Positions 19,182-27,938 of a stretch of 64,000 bases of DNA are shown here, piece by piece. Under the pieces are notes generated by a model that was not told the DNA's origin, did no database searches, and saw nothing but the letters and a program-made list of their open reading frames with translations. The stretch covers positions 1,193,241 to 1,257,240 of the forward strand of contig NZ_LMGL01000001.1 in NCBI RefSeq assembly GCF_001427145.1, written 5' to 3'. A program made the translations under genes and the position numbers. The DNA comes from Microbacterium sp. Root166. GTDB lineage: Bacteria > Actinomycetota > Actinomycetes > Actinomycetales > Microbacteriaceae. Positions within the stretch are counted from its first letter, which is position 1. The number at the start of each line of letters is the position of its first letter.

Positions 19182-21574
19182 CCGCGGGGACGACCCTGTC
19201 GCTGCGGCGCTGGATCCTCGACCTGAGTGCCGTCGCGGCGCTCCTCGCCGTGCCCATTGCGGGGTTCTGGCCGACCTTCGGCGGACCGGCGTACCTGCCC
19301 GCCGCGGTCGGCGGTGCGCTCCTCGGCATGGGCCTCGCGGCACTGTGCACCTGGCTGCGCTGGGGGATCCTGCCGCTGGCGGGGCTCACGGTGCTCGCGT
19401 ACTTCCTCTTCGGCGGCGCGCTCGCGCTCCCGCACACCACGGTCCTCGGGTTCATCCCCACGCTCGACACGCTGGGCCGGCTCGCCCTGGGTGTCGTCAC
19501 GTCCTGGAAGCAACTGCTCACCACGGTCGCGCCGGTCGCGGCATCCGATGGTCATCTCGTCGTCCCCTTCCTGCTCGCTCTGCTCGCCGGCGTGCTGACC
19601 ACGTCGCTCGCTCTCCGCCTGCGCACTCCGGCCTGGGCGCTGCTGCCCGCGACCGCCTTCCTGGGCATCGAGATCGCGATCGGCACCGCCGAGGCGTTCG
19701 TGCCGGTCGTGCAGGGCATCGTGTTCGCCCTCGTGGCCGCGGTCTGGCTCGCGGTGCGGCAGAGCTGGGAGCACGGCACCGGGGCGGTGCCGCTCGGCGA
19801 CGACGCGACCCCGGTCCGCGGGGTGGCTGTCAGGCGCCTGATCCTCGGCGGTGCCGTGGTCGTCATCGCGACGCTGATCGGCGTGGGGACCAGCGCGCTC
19901 GCCGCCCCGCAGAACCCCCGTTACGTGCTGCGCGACGTCGTCATCCCGCCGTTCGACATCCGCGAGTACCCCAGCCCGCTGCAGGCGTTCCGTGCGCTCG
20001 TGCGCGACTTCCCCGACGAGCCGCTGTTCACCGTCTCCGGCATGCCGAAGGAGGCGCGCGTGCGCCTCGCGACGATGGACGCGTACGACGGCACGGTCTA
20101 CAACGTCTCCGACGACGGTGCCGGCACGTCGAGCGCGTTCGGCCCGGTGCGGGGCAACATGTCCGCCGAGGCGGAGGGCACGCCGGCGACGGTGCACGTC
20201 GAGATCGGCGCCCTCGACGGCGTGTGGATGCCGGGGGTCGGCGCCGCGCGCAGCGTCGAGTTCGGCGGCGACGACGGCGAGGACCTCCGCCGCTCGGCCT
20301 TCTACAACGAGGGCACGCAGACGGCCGTGGTCACCGACCGGCTCGGCGAGGGCGACGAGTACACGCTCGAGGCGGTCGTGCCCTCGACGCCCAGCGACGA
20401 CGCGCTCGAAGACGACGACTTCGCGCCGCTGTCGCTTCCCGACCAGGAGGGCGTCCCCGAGGAGTTCGCCGAGATCGCGGCGAAGGCCGTGGCCGAGGCG
20501 ACGACGCCGGTCGAGCAGGTGCGCGCGCTGCAGACGATGCTCGCCGAGGGCGGCTACTTCAGCCACGGCCTCGAAGGCGAGGTGCTCTCGCGCGCCGGTC
20601 ACGGGGCCGAGCGCATCTCGACGCTGCTGGGCTCCGACCAGATGGTCGGCGACGACGAGCAGTACGCGACCGCGATGGCGCTGCTCGCCCGCGAGATCGG
20701 CATTCCGGCACGCGTCGTGATGGGGTTCTACCCCGAAGAGGATGCCGCGGGAGGCGCCGTCTTCACGGCGACCGGCGACACGCTCCACGCCTGGGTCGAG
20801 GTCGCGTTCGCCGAGCACGGCTGGGTCACCTTCGACCCGACACCGCCGGACGACCAGATTCCCAACGACCAGACGACCAAGCCCAAGGCCGACCCCAAGC
20901 CGCAGGTGCTGCAGCCGCCGCCCCCGCCGCAGGAGCCCGTCGATGTTCCGCCGACCGTTCCCGATGACCGAGAGGCGGAGGACGAGAGCGGGTTCGATGC
21001 CGCGCTCATCGCTCTCCTCGTCGCGATCGCCATCATCGCATTCAGCGTGATCGGCGTGCTGGCCGCGCCGTTCGTGCTGGTGGGCGTTCTCAAGGCGGCG
21101 CGCCGCCGGCGCCGCCGCGAAGCCGAGCGTGCGGCAGACCGCATCAGCGGCGGGTGGGAAGAGCTCGTGGACCGCGCCGCGGACTACGGCACGGCGGTGC
21201 GCGGCGGAGGAACCCGCACGGAAGACGCCGGAGTGGTGAGCGCCGCCTTCGCCGAGCCCCGGGTGACCACGCTGGCCGCCCGAGCCGACGTCGAGGTGTT
21301 CGGCCCGTCCGACCCCACGCCCGAGGACGTGAACGAGTTCTGGCGCCAGGTCGACGAGATCGTCGGCGGCATGGCCGTGGGTCGCTCGTTCTGGAGTCGC
21401 CTGGCAGCCCGCCTGAACGTGCGCTCGCTCCTCGCGGGCACCCGGTTCGAGCTGCCGGCGCGTGCGCCGCGGCCGCCCAGGGCTCCGCGTGAGCCGCGCG
21501 CCCCCCGCGTGCGCGCCGAGAAGAAGACCAGCCGGGCACCCGAGCCCGTTGCCCGCCCGCAGGAGAACGAATGA
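19178..21574 (+). CDS. TgpA-type membrane transglutaminase-like protein, catalytic Cys replaced
   Basis: A 798-residue protein. The N-terminal ~240 residues hold about six membrane segments (TgpA/DUF3488 type). An extracytoplasmic part with the transglutaminase-like core follows (about 470-560), then a Pro-rich linker, a membrane helix near 608-638 and a basic cytoplasmic tail. In the family the active site is Cys-His-Asp, with Cys in a G-x-C-E-x-Y-A motif. Here that motif reads G491-D-D-E-Q-Y-A: the Cys position is Asp493 (codon 20654-20656), while His537 (TLHAWVEV) and Asp553 (TFDPTPP) are kept. It should therefore lack cross-linking or protease activity and may be a binding or scaffold protein. 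GTG start overlaps the DUF58 stop. Confidence 0.85.
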   Translation: MTAGTTLSLRRWILDLSAVAALLAVPIAGFWPTFGGPAYLPAAVGGALLGMGLAALCTWLRWGILPLAGLTVLAYFLFGGALALPHTTVLGFIPTLDTLGRLALGVVTSWKQLLTTVAPVAASDGHLVVPFLLALLAGVLTTSLALRLRTPAWALLPATAFLGIEIAIGTAEAFVPVVQGIVFALVAAVWLAVRQSWEHGTGAVPLGDDATPVRGVAVRRLILGGAVVVIATLIGVGTSALAAPQNPRYVLRDVVIPPFDIREYPSPLQAFRALVRDFPDEPLFTVSGMPKEARVRLATMDAYDGTVYNVSDDGAGTSSAFGPVRGNMSAEAEGTPATVHVEIGALDGVWMPGVGAARSVEFGGDDGEDLRRSAFYNEGTQTAVVTDRLGEGDEYTLEAVVPSTPSDDALEDDDFAPLSLPDQEGVPEEFAEIAAKAVAEATTPVEQVRALQTMLAEGGYFSHGLEGEVLSRAGHGAERISTLLGSDQMVGDDEQYATAMALLAREIGIPARVVMGFYPEEDAAGGAVFTATGDTLHAWVEVAFAEHGWVTFDPTPPDDQIPNDQTTKPKADPKPQVLQPPPPPQEPVDVPPTVPDDREAEDESGFDAALIALLVAIAIIAFSVIGVLAAPFVLVGVLKAARRRRRREAERAADRISGGWEELVDRAADYGTAVRGGGTRTEDAGVVSAAFAEPRVTTLAARADVEVFGPSDPTPEDVNEFWRQVDEIVGGMAVGRSFWSRLAARLNVRSLLAGTRFELPARAPRPPRAPREPRAPRVRAEKKTSRAPEPVARPQENE

Positions 21575-22806
21575 CCAGCCGCCCCCTCTCCGCCGCCGCG
21601 ACGGCGACGCTCGGCCGGCGCGCCGCTGCCTACGCCGTCGACGCGGCCGTCGCCTGCGCCGTCGGCGTCTTCGCCGCCGCGATCACGGTGGGCGTCGCCC
21701 TCGCCCTCGGAGCCGGGCGAGCGGTGGGCGCAGGCTCCCTCGGAGCGGCGCTCGTCCTCGCCGCCGGTGCGGCGGTGCTCGCGCTCCTCGTGTGGGCAGT
21801 GGTCTATTCGGCCATGCAGGGCGGCACCGGATCGGTCGGCCAGCGCGCGCTCGACCTCCGGCTGCTCGACGATCGCAGCCCCGAGGCGATCGGCTTCTGG
21901 CGGGCACTGTGGCGCAATGTCGTGTGGGCGCTGTCGTGCTCGGTCGTCATCGGGTGGTTCACGCCGCTCTTCGACCCGAGCACGCGCCATCAGGGCTGGC
22001 ACGACACCGCGGGTCGCGCGATCCTGGTCGACACGCGGGGGACGGATGCCGCGGCCCCGCGTCCGGCGGCAGAGCAGTCGCCCGTCGCCGCCCCGCTCGC
22101 CGCCAGCCCTCCGCTGACGTGGTTCATCGACCGCCCGGCCCCGCCCCTTCCGCAGAGGGCACCCGCCGCTTCCCAGGTGCCTTCTCCGGCACCGGCACCC
22201 GAGCCCGCTCCTGCCCCGGTTCTCGCGCCCGTCGCCGTGCCGGTGCTCGCGCCCGTCCACGTGGAGGCGCCGGCCCCGGAGTTCGCGCCCCGGGTGGAGC
22301 CGTCGTACGCGCCCGCCGCGGCACGCACCGCCGCGCCTGCCGCAGGACCGGTGCGTGCCGCGGCGGTGGCCACGGCATCCGCTCCACCGACCGCGATCAT
22401 CACGCAGGTGCCGATGACGCGGCCCGTCACGGCCATCAGCGTCCCGCTGCCCGAGACTCAGGGGTCGTTCGTGGCCGGTGCCCCGGTTATCGCCGTGCTG
22501 ACGTGGGACGATGCCACCAGCATGGCCGTATACGGGCGCACGGTGTACGGCCGCAATCCCATCGTCGAGCCGGGGATCGTCAGCGTTCCGGTGCGCGACG
22601 AGACGCTGTCGCTGTCCAAGACCCACTTCGAGGTCGGCGGCGACGCAGGCGGAGCCTGGATCGCCGACCGGTACTCCACCAACGGCACCGTCATCGTGCG
22701 CGACGGCAGCCGCCACCTGCTGATCCCTGGGCTTCCGACGGCACTGCGCACCGGCGACCGCCTCGAGCTGGGCGATCGCGTCGCGATCGTGGGCACCGCG
22801 CCATGA
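21571..22806 (+). CDS. RDD membrane domain - FHA domain protein
   Basis: A 411-residue protein. Residues ~10-150 are an RDD domain with three to four membrane helices (GRRAAAYAVDAAVACAVG, then a later GTGSVGQRALDLRLLDDR). A long Pro/Ala-rich linker (~160-290) leads to a C-terminal FHA domain (~318-405) with the core residues GR near 324, S-x-x-H in LSLSKTHFEV, and N-G in YSTNGTVIV. FHA domains bind phosphothreonine, so it probably recruits a substrate of the operon's kinase to the membrane. ATGA overlap with the gene before and after. Confidence 0.88.
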   Translation: MTSRPLSAAATATLGRRAAAYAVDAAVACAVGVFAAAITVGVALALGAGRAVGAGSLGAALVLAAGAAVLALLVWAVVYSAMQGGTGSVGQRALDLRLLDDRSPEAIGFWRALWRNVVWALSCSVVIGWFTPLFDPSTRHQGWHDTAGRAILVDTRGTDAAAPRPAAEQSPVAAPLAASPPLTWFIDRPAPPLPQRAPAASQVPSPAPAPEPAPAPVLAPVAVPVLAPVHVEAPAPEFAPRVEPSYAPAAARTAAPAAGPVRAAAVATASAPPTAIITQVPMTRPVTAISVPLPETQGSFVAGAPVIAVLTWDDATSMAVYGRTVYGRNPIVEPGIVSVPVRDETLSLSKTHFEVGGDAGGAWIADRYSTNGTVIVRDGSRHLLIPGLPTALRTGDRLELGDRVAIVGTAP

Positions 22807-23636
22807 CCGCCCCGGTGACCGTCGTATTCGGCTCGGCGACCGACGCCGGGCTGCGCCGTCGGATCAACGAGGACTCCTTCATCGCGGTGCCGCCGCTGTT
22901 CCTGGTCGCCGACGGCATGGGCGGCCACCGTGCCGGCGACGTCGCCAGTGCGACCGCGATCGAGGAGTTCGCCGGACTCGCCGGCCGCGCGAGCGTGGGC
23001 GTCGACGACGTCCGCGCCGCTCTGCTGCGTGCCCGGCGGCGCATCGACGCCCTGTCGTCGGGAGAGGGCGCCGGAGCCGGCACGACCATCACCGGCGTCG
23101 TGATCGCCGACATCCACGGCGAGGGCTATTGGCTCGCGGTCAACCTCGGAGACTCCCGCACCTACCGCCTGAGCGAGGGCGAGTTCGAGCAGGTGAGCGT
23201 CGACCACTCCGTCGTGCAGGAACTGATCGACGCGGGCGAGCTGGATCCGGCCGCGGCCGCGAGCGACCGGCGCCGCAACGTCATCACCCGCGCGATCGGC
23301 GCGGGCAGCGACGCCGAGGCCGACTTCTGGCTGCTGCCGGCCGAATCCGGCGACCGCATCCTGATCTGCTCGGACGGACTCTCCGGCGAGCTCGACCGCG
23401 ACGAGATCCACGCCGTGCTCCTGGCGGAATCGGACCCCCAGGCCGCTGCGACCCGGCTGGTGCACGAGGCCATGCTCCGTGGTGGGCGCGATAACATCAC
23501 GGCGGTGGTGGTCGATGCCACGGCCGTGCGCTCGCGCGCTGACCGAAGCGGTGACGACACCGCACCGGCGGTGCCGAGCGAAGACGAGTTCGACGGCGAC
23601 ACGCTGCCACGCGCGGTCGCCACAGGGGGTTTCTGA
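22803..23636 (+). CDS. PP2C family Ser/Thr phosphatase
   Basis: A 277-residue metal-dependent protein phosphatase that should reverse phosphorylation by the operon's kinase. All core motifs are present: RRRINEDSF, DGMGGHRAGD (residues 37-46, metal-binding Asp and Gly), GDSRTYRL, DHSVVQEL, ICSDGLS and GGRDNITAVVV. There is no membrane segment, and the C-terminal 40 residues are an acidic tail. The ATG at 22803 overlaps the previous stop. The open frame further upstream is a shadow of the RDD-FHA gene. Confidence 0.93.
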   Translation: MTAPVTVVFGSATDAGLRRRINEDSFIAVPPLFLVADGMGGHRAGDVASATAIEEFAGLAGRASVGVDDVRAALLRARRRIDALSSGEGAGAGTTITGVVIADIHGEGYWLAVNLGDSRTYRLSEGEFEQVSVDHSVVQELIDAGELDPAAAASDRRRNVITRAIGAGSDAEADFWLLPAESGDRILICSDGLSGELDRDEIHAVLLAESDPQAAATRLVHEAMLRGGRDNITAVVVDATAVRSRADRSGDDTAPAVPSEDEFDGDTLPRAVATGGF

Positions 23637-25042
23637 TGTCCGTCCACTACTCGCCGGGAGCGCAGCCGGTCGCAGTGACACCGGAGGGATTCGTGATCCT
23701 CGCCGAGGACGCCTCACCCGCGCTGGCGGTGCGCGTCCACGCCCTGGTGGCCGCGGGTCGTGGGCTCGGGGGCGTGCTGGAGGCTCTCACCGACGCGTAC
23801 GGGATCTCGCTGTCGGCGGTCCCGCACTTCGCAGTCGCGCTGGCCGAGGGCGATTCGGTGCGGCTGGCGGTCCGCGGCGGATTCGCGCTCGACGTCGAGG
23901 CCGATGCACCCGAGCGGGTCTCCGGGGAGGGCGTCACCACGTGGACCGAGCGGGTCATCGCCGCGGCATCCCAGGTGTCGTTCGCAAGCGAGGATGCCGC
24001 GCCGCCGGAGTTCCCGGTGACCGACGGCGTCGTGCTCGCGGGCGGGCTGAGGTGGATCCCGGCGCAGGCATCGGTCGCGGGTCGCGCGGCGGCGCCGGCA
24101 CCGGGCGCGGGTCGTGCGGCGGCGCCGGCAGGACCCCGCCGCGCCGCCCCGCCGATGGAGCCGGATCCCGAGCTCGAGCCGGTCGTGGAGGTCGCCGAGC
24201 CGGCGACGCCTGAGGTCGCGGCGCCGGTCTCCGCAGCGCCGGTCTCCGCAGCGGACCTCCCCGTGGCGGGAACGCCGCCGCGCGCGGCCCACGTGCCACC
24301 GCCCGCGTCGGAAGCGCCGGTCGTCGTGGCCGCGCCCGAGCCGCCGGTCGTGGTGGAGCCGCGCCTGGCGCCGGTCAGCGGTGTCACGTCGGCCGGTGCT
24401 GAGACCATCTCGGGCCTGATCGACTCCGATGCCGTGCTGTCCCTGGGCGAGACCGACTCGATCCTTCCGGTCGAATCCGAGGCGACGATGGTGCCGGTCC
24501 CGGAGGCTGAGCCCGCTGCCGAGGCCCTGGAGGTCACCGTCATCCGGTCACGGGAGCCCGTGACCATCGCGATGCAGGGCGATCACGACGGCGAGACGAT
24601 CTCGCTGGCCGAGGCCCGTGCGCTGCGGACCGGCCACTCGCTGCCGCCGCTGAGCACCGACGACTCCGCGCCGGCGCCCCTCGCGCCGCCCCGTCCGCCC
24701 GCGCCCGGGCGCATCCGGGTCTCGACCGGGCAGGTCCTCACTCTCGACCGCACGGTCGTCATCGGCCGGCGGCCGCGATCGACCCGGGTCTCGGGCACCG
24801 ACCTGCCGCACCTGGTCGCCGTCGACAGCCCGCAGCAGGACATCTCCCGCAGCCATGTCGAACTGCGCGTCGAAGGCGACAGCATCCTGGCCACCGATCT
24901 GCACACCACCAACGGGACCACCCTGCTGCGGCCGGGGGTCGACCCGGTGCGCCTTCACCCAGGAGAGACCACGGTCGTCGTCCCGGGCGACGTGATCGAC
25001 CTGGGAGACGGCATCACCGTGGCCATCGAGGATCTCGCGTGA
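23636..25042 (+). CDS. FHA domain protein with N-terminal unknown domain
   Basis: A 468-residue protein. The first ~140 residues form an alpha/beta domain not recognised here (starts SVHYSPGAQPVAVTPEGFV). The middle (~145-360) is a low-complexity Pro/Ala/Glu-rich linker with a few Thr-containing acidic patches that could be phosphorylation sites (for example ESEATMVPV and DGETISLAEA). The C-terminal FHA domain (~365-460) has the VVIGRRPR start, ISRSHVEL and TTNGT. It resembles proteins that act as kinase substrates through linker Thr residues and then bind their own or partner phosphothreonines. Start ATG overlaps the PP2C stop (TGATG). Confidence 0.85.
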   Translation: MSVHYSPGAQPVAVTPEGFVILAEDASPALAVRVHALVAAGRGLGGVLEALTDAYGISLSAVPHFAVALAEGDSVRLAVRGGFALDVEADAPERVSGEGVTTWTERVIAAASQVSFASEDAAPPEFPVTDGVVLAGGLRWIPAQASVAGRAAAPAPGAGRAAAPAGPRRAAPPMEPDPELEPVVEVAEPATPEVAAPVSAAPVSAADLPVAGTPPRAAHVPPPASEAPVVVAAPEPPVVVEPRLAPVSGVTSAGAETISGLIDSDAVLSLGETDSILPVESEATMVPVPEAEPAAEALEVTVIRSREPVTIAMQGDHDGETISLAEARALRTGHSLPPLSTDDSAPAPLAPPRPPAPGRIRVSTGQVLTLDRTVVIGRRPRSTRVSGTDLPHLVAVDSPQQDISRSHVELRVEGDSILATDLHTTNGTTLLRPGVDPVRLHPGETTVVVPGDVIDLGDGITVAIEDLA

Positions 25043-26676
25043 GCGCCAAGCGCGCGCCCATGGCGCCGCCCGACCTGCCGGGCTTCACCTACATCGACGT
25101 CCTGGGCTCGGGCGGATTCGCGGACGTCTACCTGTACGAGCAGGCACTGCCGAAGCGCCGCGTCGCGGTCAAGGTGCTGCTCACCGAGCGGATGTCGAGC
25201 GGGTCGGTCGCCGAGTTCACCGCCGAGGCGAACGTCATGGCGATGCTCTCGACGCACCCCGCGATCGTGACGATCTACCAGGCCGGGGTCGCCCAGGACG
25301 GCCGGCCCTACCTCGTGATGGAGTACTGCCCCAAGCCCAACCTGCAGGTGCGCTACCGGCGCGAGCCGTTCTCGACCGCCGAGTCGCTGCGCGTCGGCGT
25401 GCAGGTCGCGGCGGCCGTCGAGACGGCGCACCGTGCCGGCGTGCTCCACCGCGACATCAAGCCCGCGAACATCCTCGTCACCGAGTACAACCGTCCCGCA
25501 CTGACCGACTTCGGCATCGCATCGACCACCGCCGCCGCGGCCGAGTCCGCGGGCCTGTCGATCCCGTGGTCGCCGCCGGAGTCCTTCGCCGACCAGCCGC
25601 GCAGCGACCAGCGCTCGGACGTCTACGCCCTCGGCGCGACGGTCTACACCCTCCTGGCCGGCCGCTCACCGTTCGACCAGCCCGGCCAGCGCAACACCGC
25701 CGCAGAGCTGATCCAGCGGATCGAGCGGGCTCCTCTGCCCCCGCTCGGCCGCGCCGACGTGCCGGTGTCGCTGGAGCGCATCCTCGAACGCGCGATGGCG
25801 AAGTCGCCGGCGGACCGCTACGAGTCCGCGATCGCCTTCGCGCGCGCCCTGCAGAAGGTGCAGATCGAGCTCGCGCACTCGGTCACCCCGATCGACATCC
25901 TCGACGACGGCATCGCAGACGACGCCGTCGAGGACGAGGACGAGGGCCTCACACGGGTGCGGGGCGTCGTGAGCATCGACCCGCAGACCACGCCGGCCGC
26001 CGGTCCGACGCGCCCCTCCGTCGCCGCCTTCGCCCCCGGTGGCGCCCCGTTCAGCCCTCCCGCCTACGACGAGCCCGCCGACGCGCACACCGTGATCCGC
26101 TCGGCGGCTCGCGTCGTCGATGCCGGCCCGACGCAGCGCCGCATCCCGGAGGTCGCGCCCGCGGCCGAGGACGCCACCGTGATGCGCGCGCCCGCGCCGA
26201 TCTTCGCCGAAGCCCCGCATCCTGCCGCGCCCGCACCCTCGACCGAAAAGCCTCCCGCGAGCTCACGCCGAGGCCTCGTGCTGGGCATCGCGGCCGCGGC
26301 GCTGGTGGTCGTCGTCTCCGTGATCGTCGGCGTCTCGCTCCCCAGCATCCTGGGCGGCGGCACACCCACCCCGACGCCGGTCACCGAGTCGGACCCGAAG
26401 GACCCGGTGTCGGCGATCGTTCCCGAGCCCGAGGATCTCGCGGGGGCCGCCGTCGCCGCCGGCGTGCGGTTCACCTGGACCAATCCCGACCCGCAGGAGG
26501 GTGACAAGTTCCTCGTCGGCGTGGTCGCGCGTGGCGGCGCAGAACCCGACTTCGAGTCCATCGACGCTCTGGAGGTGACGGTGGCGGCCGACCCGTCCGG
26601 CACGACGTGCGTGGAGGTGCTGCTGGTGCGAGACAACGGGCAGTCGTCCGATCCGGTCAGCGGGTGCGTCCCGTGA
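25039..26676 (+). CDS. Transmembrane Ser/Thr protein kinase (PknB-like)
   Basis: A 545-residue Hanks-type kinase. Cytoplasmic kinase domain ~15-275: glycine loop LGSGGFADVYL, catalytic Lys45 (VAVKVL), HRDIKPAN at 137-144, D157-F-G. A Thr-containing linker follows, then one membrane helix (~413-435) and a ~105-residue extracellular part. There are no PASTA repeats; instead the outside domain looks Fn3-like (RFTWTNPDPQEGD...) and carries two Cys near its end that could form a disulfide. It is probably the sensor of the operon, and its external domain is of the same general type as the Fn3 domains of the giant protein. GTGA overlap with the previous gene. Confidence 0.92.
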   Translation: MSAKRAPMAPPDLPGFTYIDVLGSGGFADVYLYEQALPKRRVAVKVLLTERMSSGSVAEFTAEANVMAMLSTHPAIVTIYQAGVAQDGRPYLVMEYCPKPNLQVRYRREPFSTAESLRVGVQVAAAVETAHRAGVLHRDIKPANILVTEYNRPALTDFGIASTTAAAAESAGLSIPWSPPESFADQPRSDQRSDVYALGATVYTLLAGRSPFDQPGQRNTAAELIQRIERAPLPPLGRADVPVSLERILERAMAKSPADRYESAIAFARALQKVQIELAHSVTPIDILDDGIADDAVEDEDEGLTRVRGVVSIDPQTTPAAGPTRPSVAAFAPGGAPFSPPAYDEPADAHTVIRSAARVVDAGPTQRRIPEVAPAAEDATVMRAPAPIFAEAPHPAAPAPSTEKPPASSRRGLVLGIAAAALVVVVSVIVGVSLPSILGGGTPTPTPVTESDPKDPVSAIVPEPEDLAGAAVAAGVRFTWTNPDPQEGDKFLVGVVARGGAEPDFESIDALEVTVAADPSGTTCVEVLLVRDNGQSSDPVSGCVP

Positions 26677-27398
26677 GCGCCGCGGTCACCGACGACCTCA
26701 CCATCGAGTTCGCCGGGGAGACCTTCACCGTCGAGCCGGGAAGCGTCTTCACCGTGGGCCGCGAAGGCGACCTCGCCCTGGACGACAACCTCTTCCTGCA
26801 CCGCCAGTTCCTCAGCATCGAGAACATCGACGGGCTCTGGCTGCTCTCGAACGTGGGCACGCGCCTCGCGGCGACCGTCACCGACACCGGTGGCCGCGTG
26901 CAGGCCTGGCTCGCTCCGGGTGCCCGCCTGCCGCTCGTGTTCGCGGCGACCGCCGTGATCTTCAGCGCCGGCGCCACGACGTACGAGCTCACCATCACGG
27001 TCGCCGAACCGGCGTTCCGCGAGACGCAGACCCTCGGCGACGACGAGGACGGGCTGAGCACGATCGGGGACGTCCCGCTGACGCACAGCCAGCGCGTCAT
27101 GATCCTGGCCCTGGCCGAGCCGCTGCTCAAGCGGGACGGCAGCGGCATGAGCGAACTGCCCACCTCGTCTCAGGCAGCCGAGCGCCTCGGCTGGACGCTC
27201 ACGCGCTTCAACCGCAAGCTCGACAACGTATGCGACAAGCTCGACCGCATCGGAGTGCCGGGGATGCGCGGGGGCGTGGGCTCCTATGCCACCAATCGCC
27301 GCGTGCGCCTGGTCGAGCACGCGATCGCCGCGCGGCTGGTCACGCGCGAGGACCTGCCGCTGCTCGACCTCGAGCGCGAGGCCTCCGGCGAGGACTGA
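26673..27398 (+). CDS. FHA domain protein with possible winged-helix C-terminus
   Basis: A 241-residue protein and last gene of the operon. The N-terminal part (~5-110) is FHA-like (TVGREGDLALDDN, then HRQFLSI; the S-x-x-H motif is altered to H-R-Q-F and the NG pair to NVG, so phosphothreonine binding is uncertain). The C-terminal part (~130-225) is helical, with the pattern LTHSQRVMILALAEPLLKR...SSQAAERLGWTLTRFNRKLDNV, which reads like a winged helix-turn-helix. It could link the kinase cascade to transcription. GTG start overlaps the kinase stop (GTGA). Confidence 0.75.
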   Translation: MSAAVTDDLTIEFAGETFTVEPGSVFTVGREGDLALDDNLFLHRQFLSIENIDGLWLLSNVGTRLAATVTDTGGRVQAWLAPGARLPLVFAATAVIFSAGATTYELTITVAEPAFRETQTLGDDEDGLSTIGDVPLTHSQRVMILALAEPLLKRDGSGMSELPTSSQAAERLGWTLTRFNRKLDNVCDKLDRIGVPGMRGGVGSYATNRRVRLVEHAIAARLVTREDLPLLDLEREASGED

Positions 27399-27410
27399 GC
27401 ACCGGCGGGA

Positions 27411-27887
27411 TCAGCGCGCGGCGTCGACCGTGTCGGCGAGGTGACGGCCGGTCTGGCTGATGACCTTGACCACGACGCCTCGGCGCCGCAGCTCCGCCAG
27501 GGTCCGCGTCTCCTCCTCGGTGTTGCGTCCGAGCGCGTGGACGGTCGACACGACAAGCACGTCGCCGTGGGTCAGGGTGCCGAACAGGCGCACCAGGCGT
27601 TCCTCCCACGACTCGAGGGTCTCGGGCGCGGGGTGGCGGAAGCCGGCGATCGGCACGCCGAAGCGCGTCAGCTCGTCGCGCTGCTCGACGACCGAGGGCA
27701 TGTCGTCCCGCGAGATGACCAGGCCGACGAGGCGTGAGCCGGCCGGCCGGGCCTGCCACCAGTCGCGGTCGCGCTGCAGCTCGGTGAAACACTTGGGGCA
27801 CTCGGCCGCCGGGTGCGCGAGGGGGACGGGACTGGTCTGAGCGGATGCCGCATCCGTCGCGTCCGTTGCCGGGCCTGCACCATTCAT
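27411..27887 (-). CDS. Degenerate serine-recombinase (resolvase) domain protein
   Basis: A 158-residue protein. After an Ala-rich N-terminus and a CPKC pair, the body resembles the catalytic domain of serine recombinases: LVGLVISRDDMPSVVEQRDEL in the place of the usual RVS-x-x-Q start, then GDVLVVSTVHALGRNTEE in the place of the LxRLGR region, and LRRRGVVVKVIS. The usual active-site Arg before the Ser and the first Arg of DRLxR are not conserved, and there is no DNA-binding C-terminal domain, so recombination activity is unlikely. The ATG at 27887 was chosen over 27911 because AAGGAG sits 6 nt before it. Convergent with the FHA/kinase operon, 12 bp apart. Confidence 0.65.
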   Translation of the reverse strand: MNGAGPATDATDAASAQTSPVPLAHPAAECPKCFTELQRDRDWWQARPAGSRLVGLVISRDDMPSVVEQRDELTRFGVPIAGFRHPAPETLESWEERLVRLFGTLTHGDVLVVSTVHALGRNTEEETRTLAELRRRGVVVKVISQTGRHLADTVDAAR

Positions 27888-27938
27888 GTCTTGCTCCTTC
27901 GCCGTCCCCATTCTCTCTCGAAACCGGCGTCGCGTGCG

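Noticed and set aside
27411-27887. Resolvase-like gene as evidence of a transposon
   Set aside because: No transposase, terminal repeats or res site nearby, and catalytic residues are degenerate.
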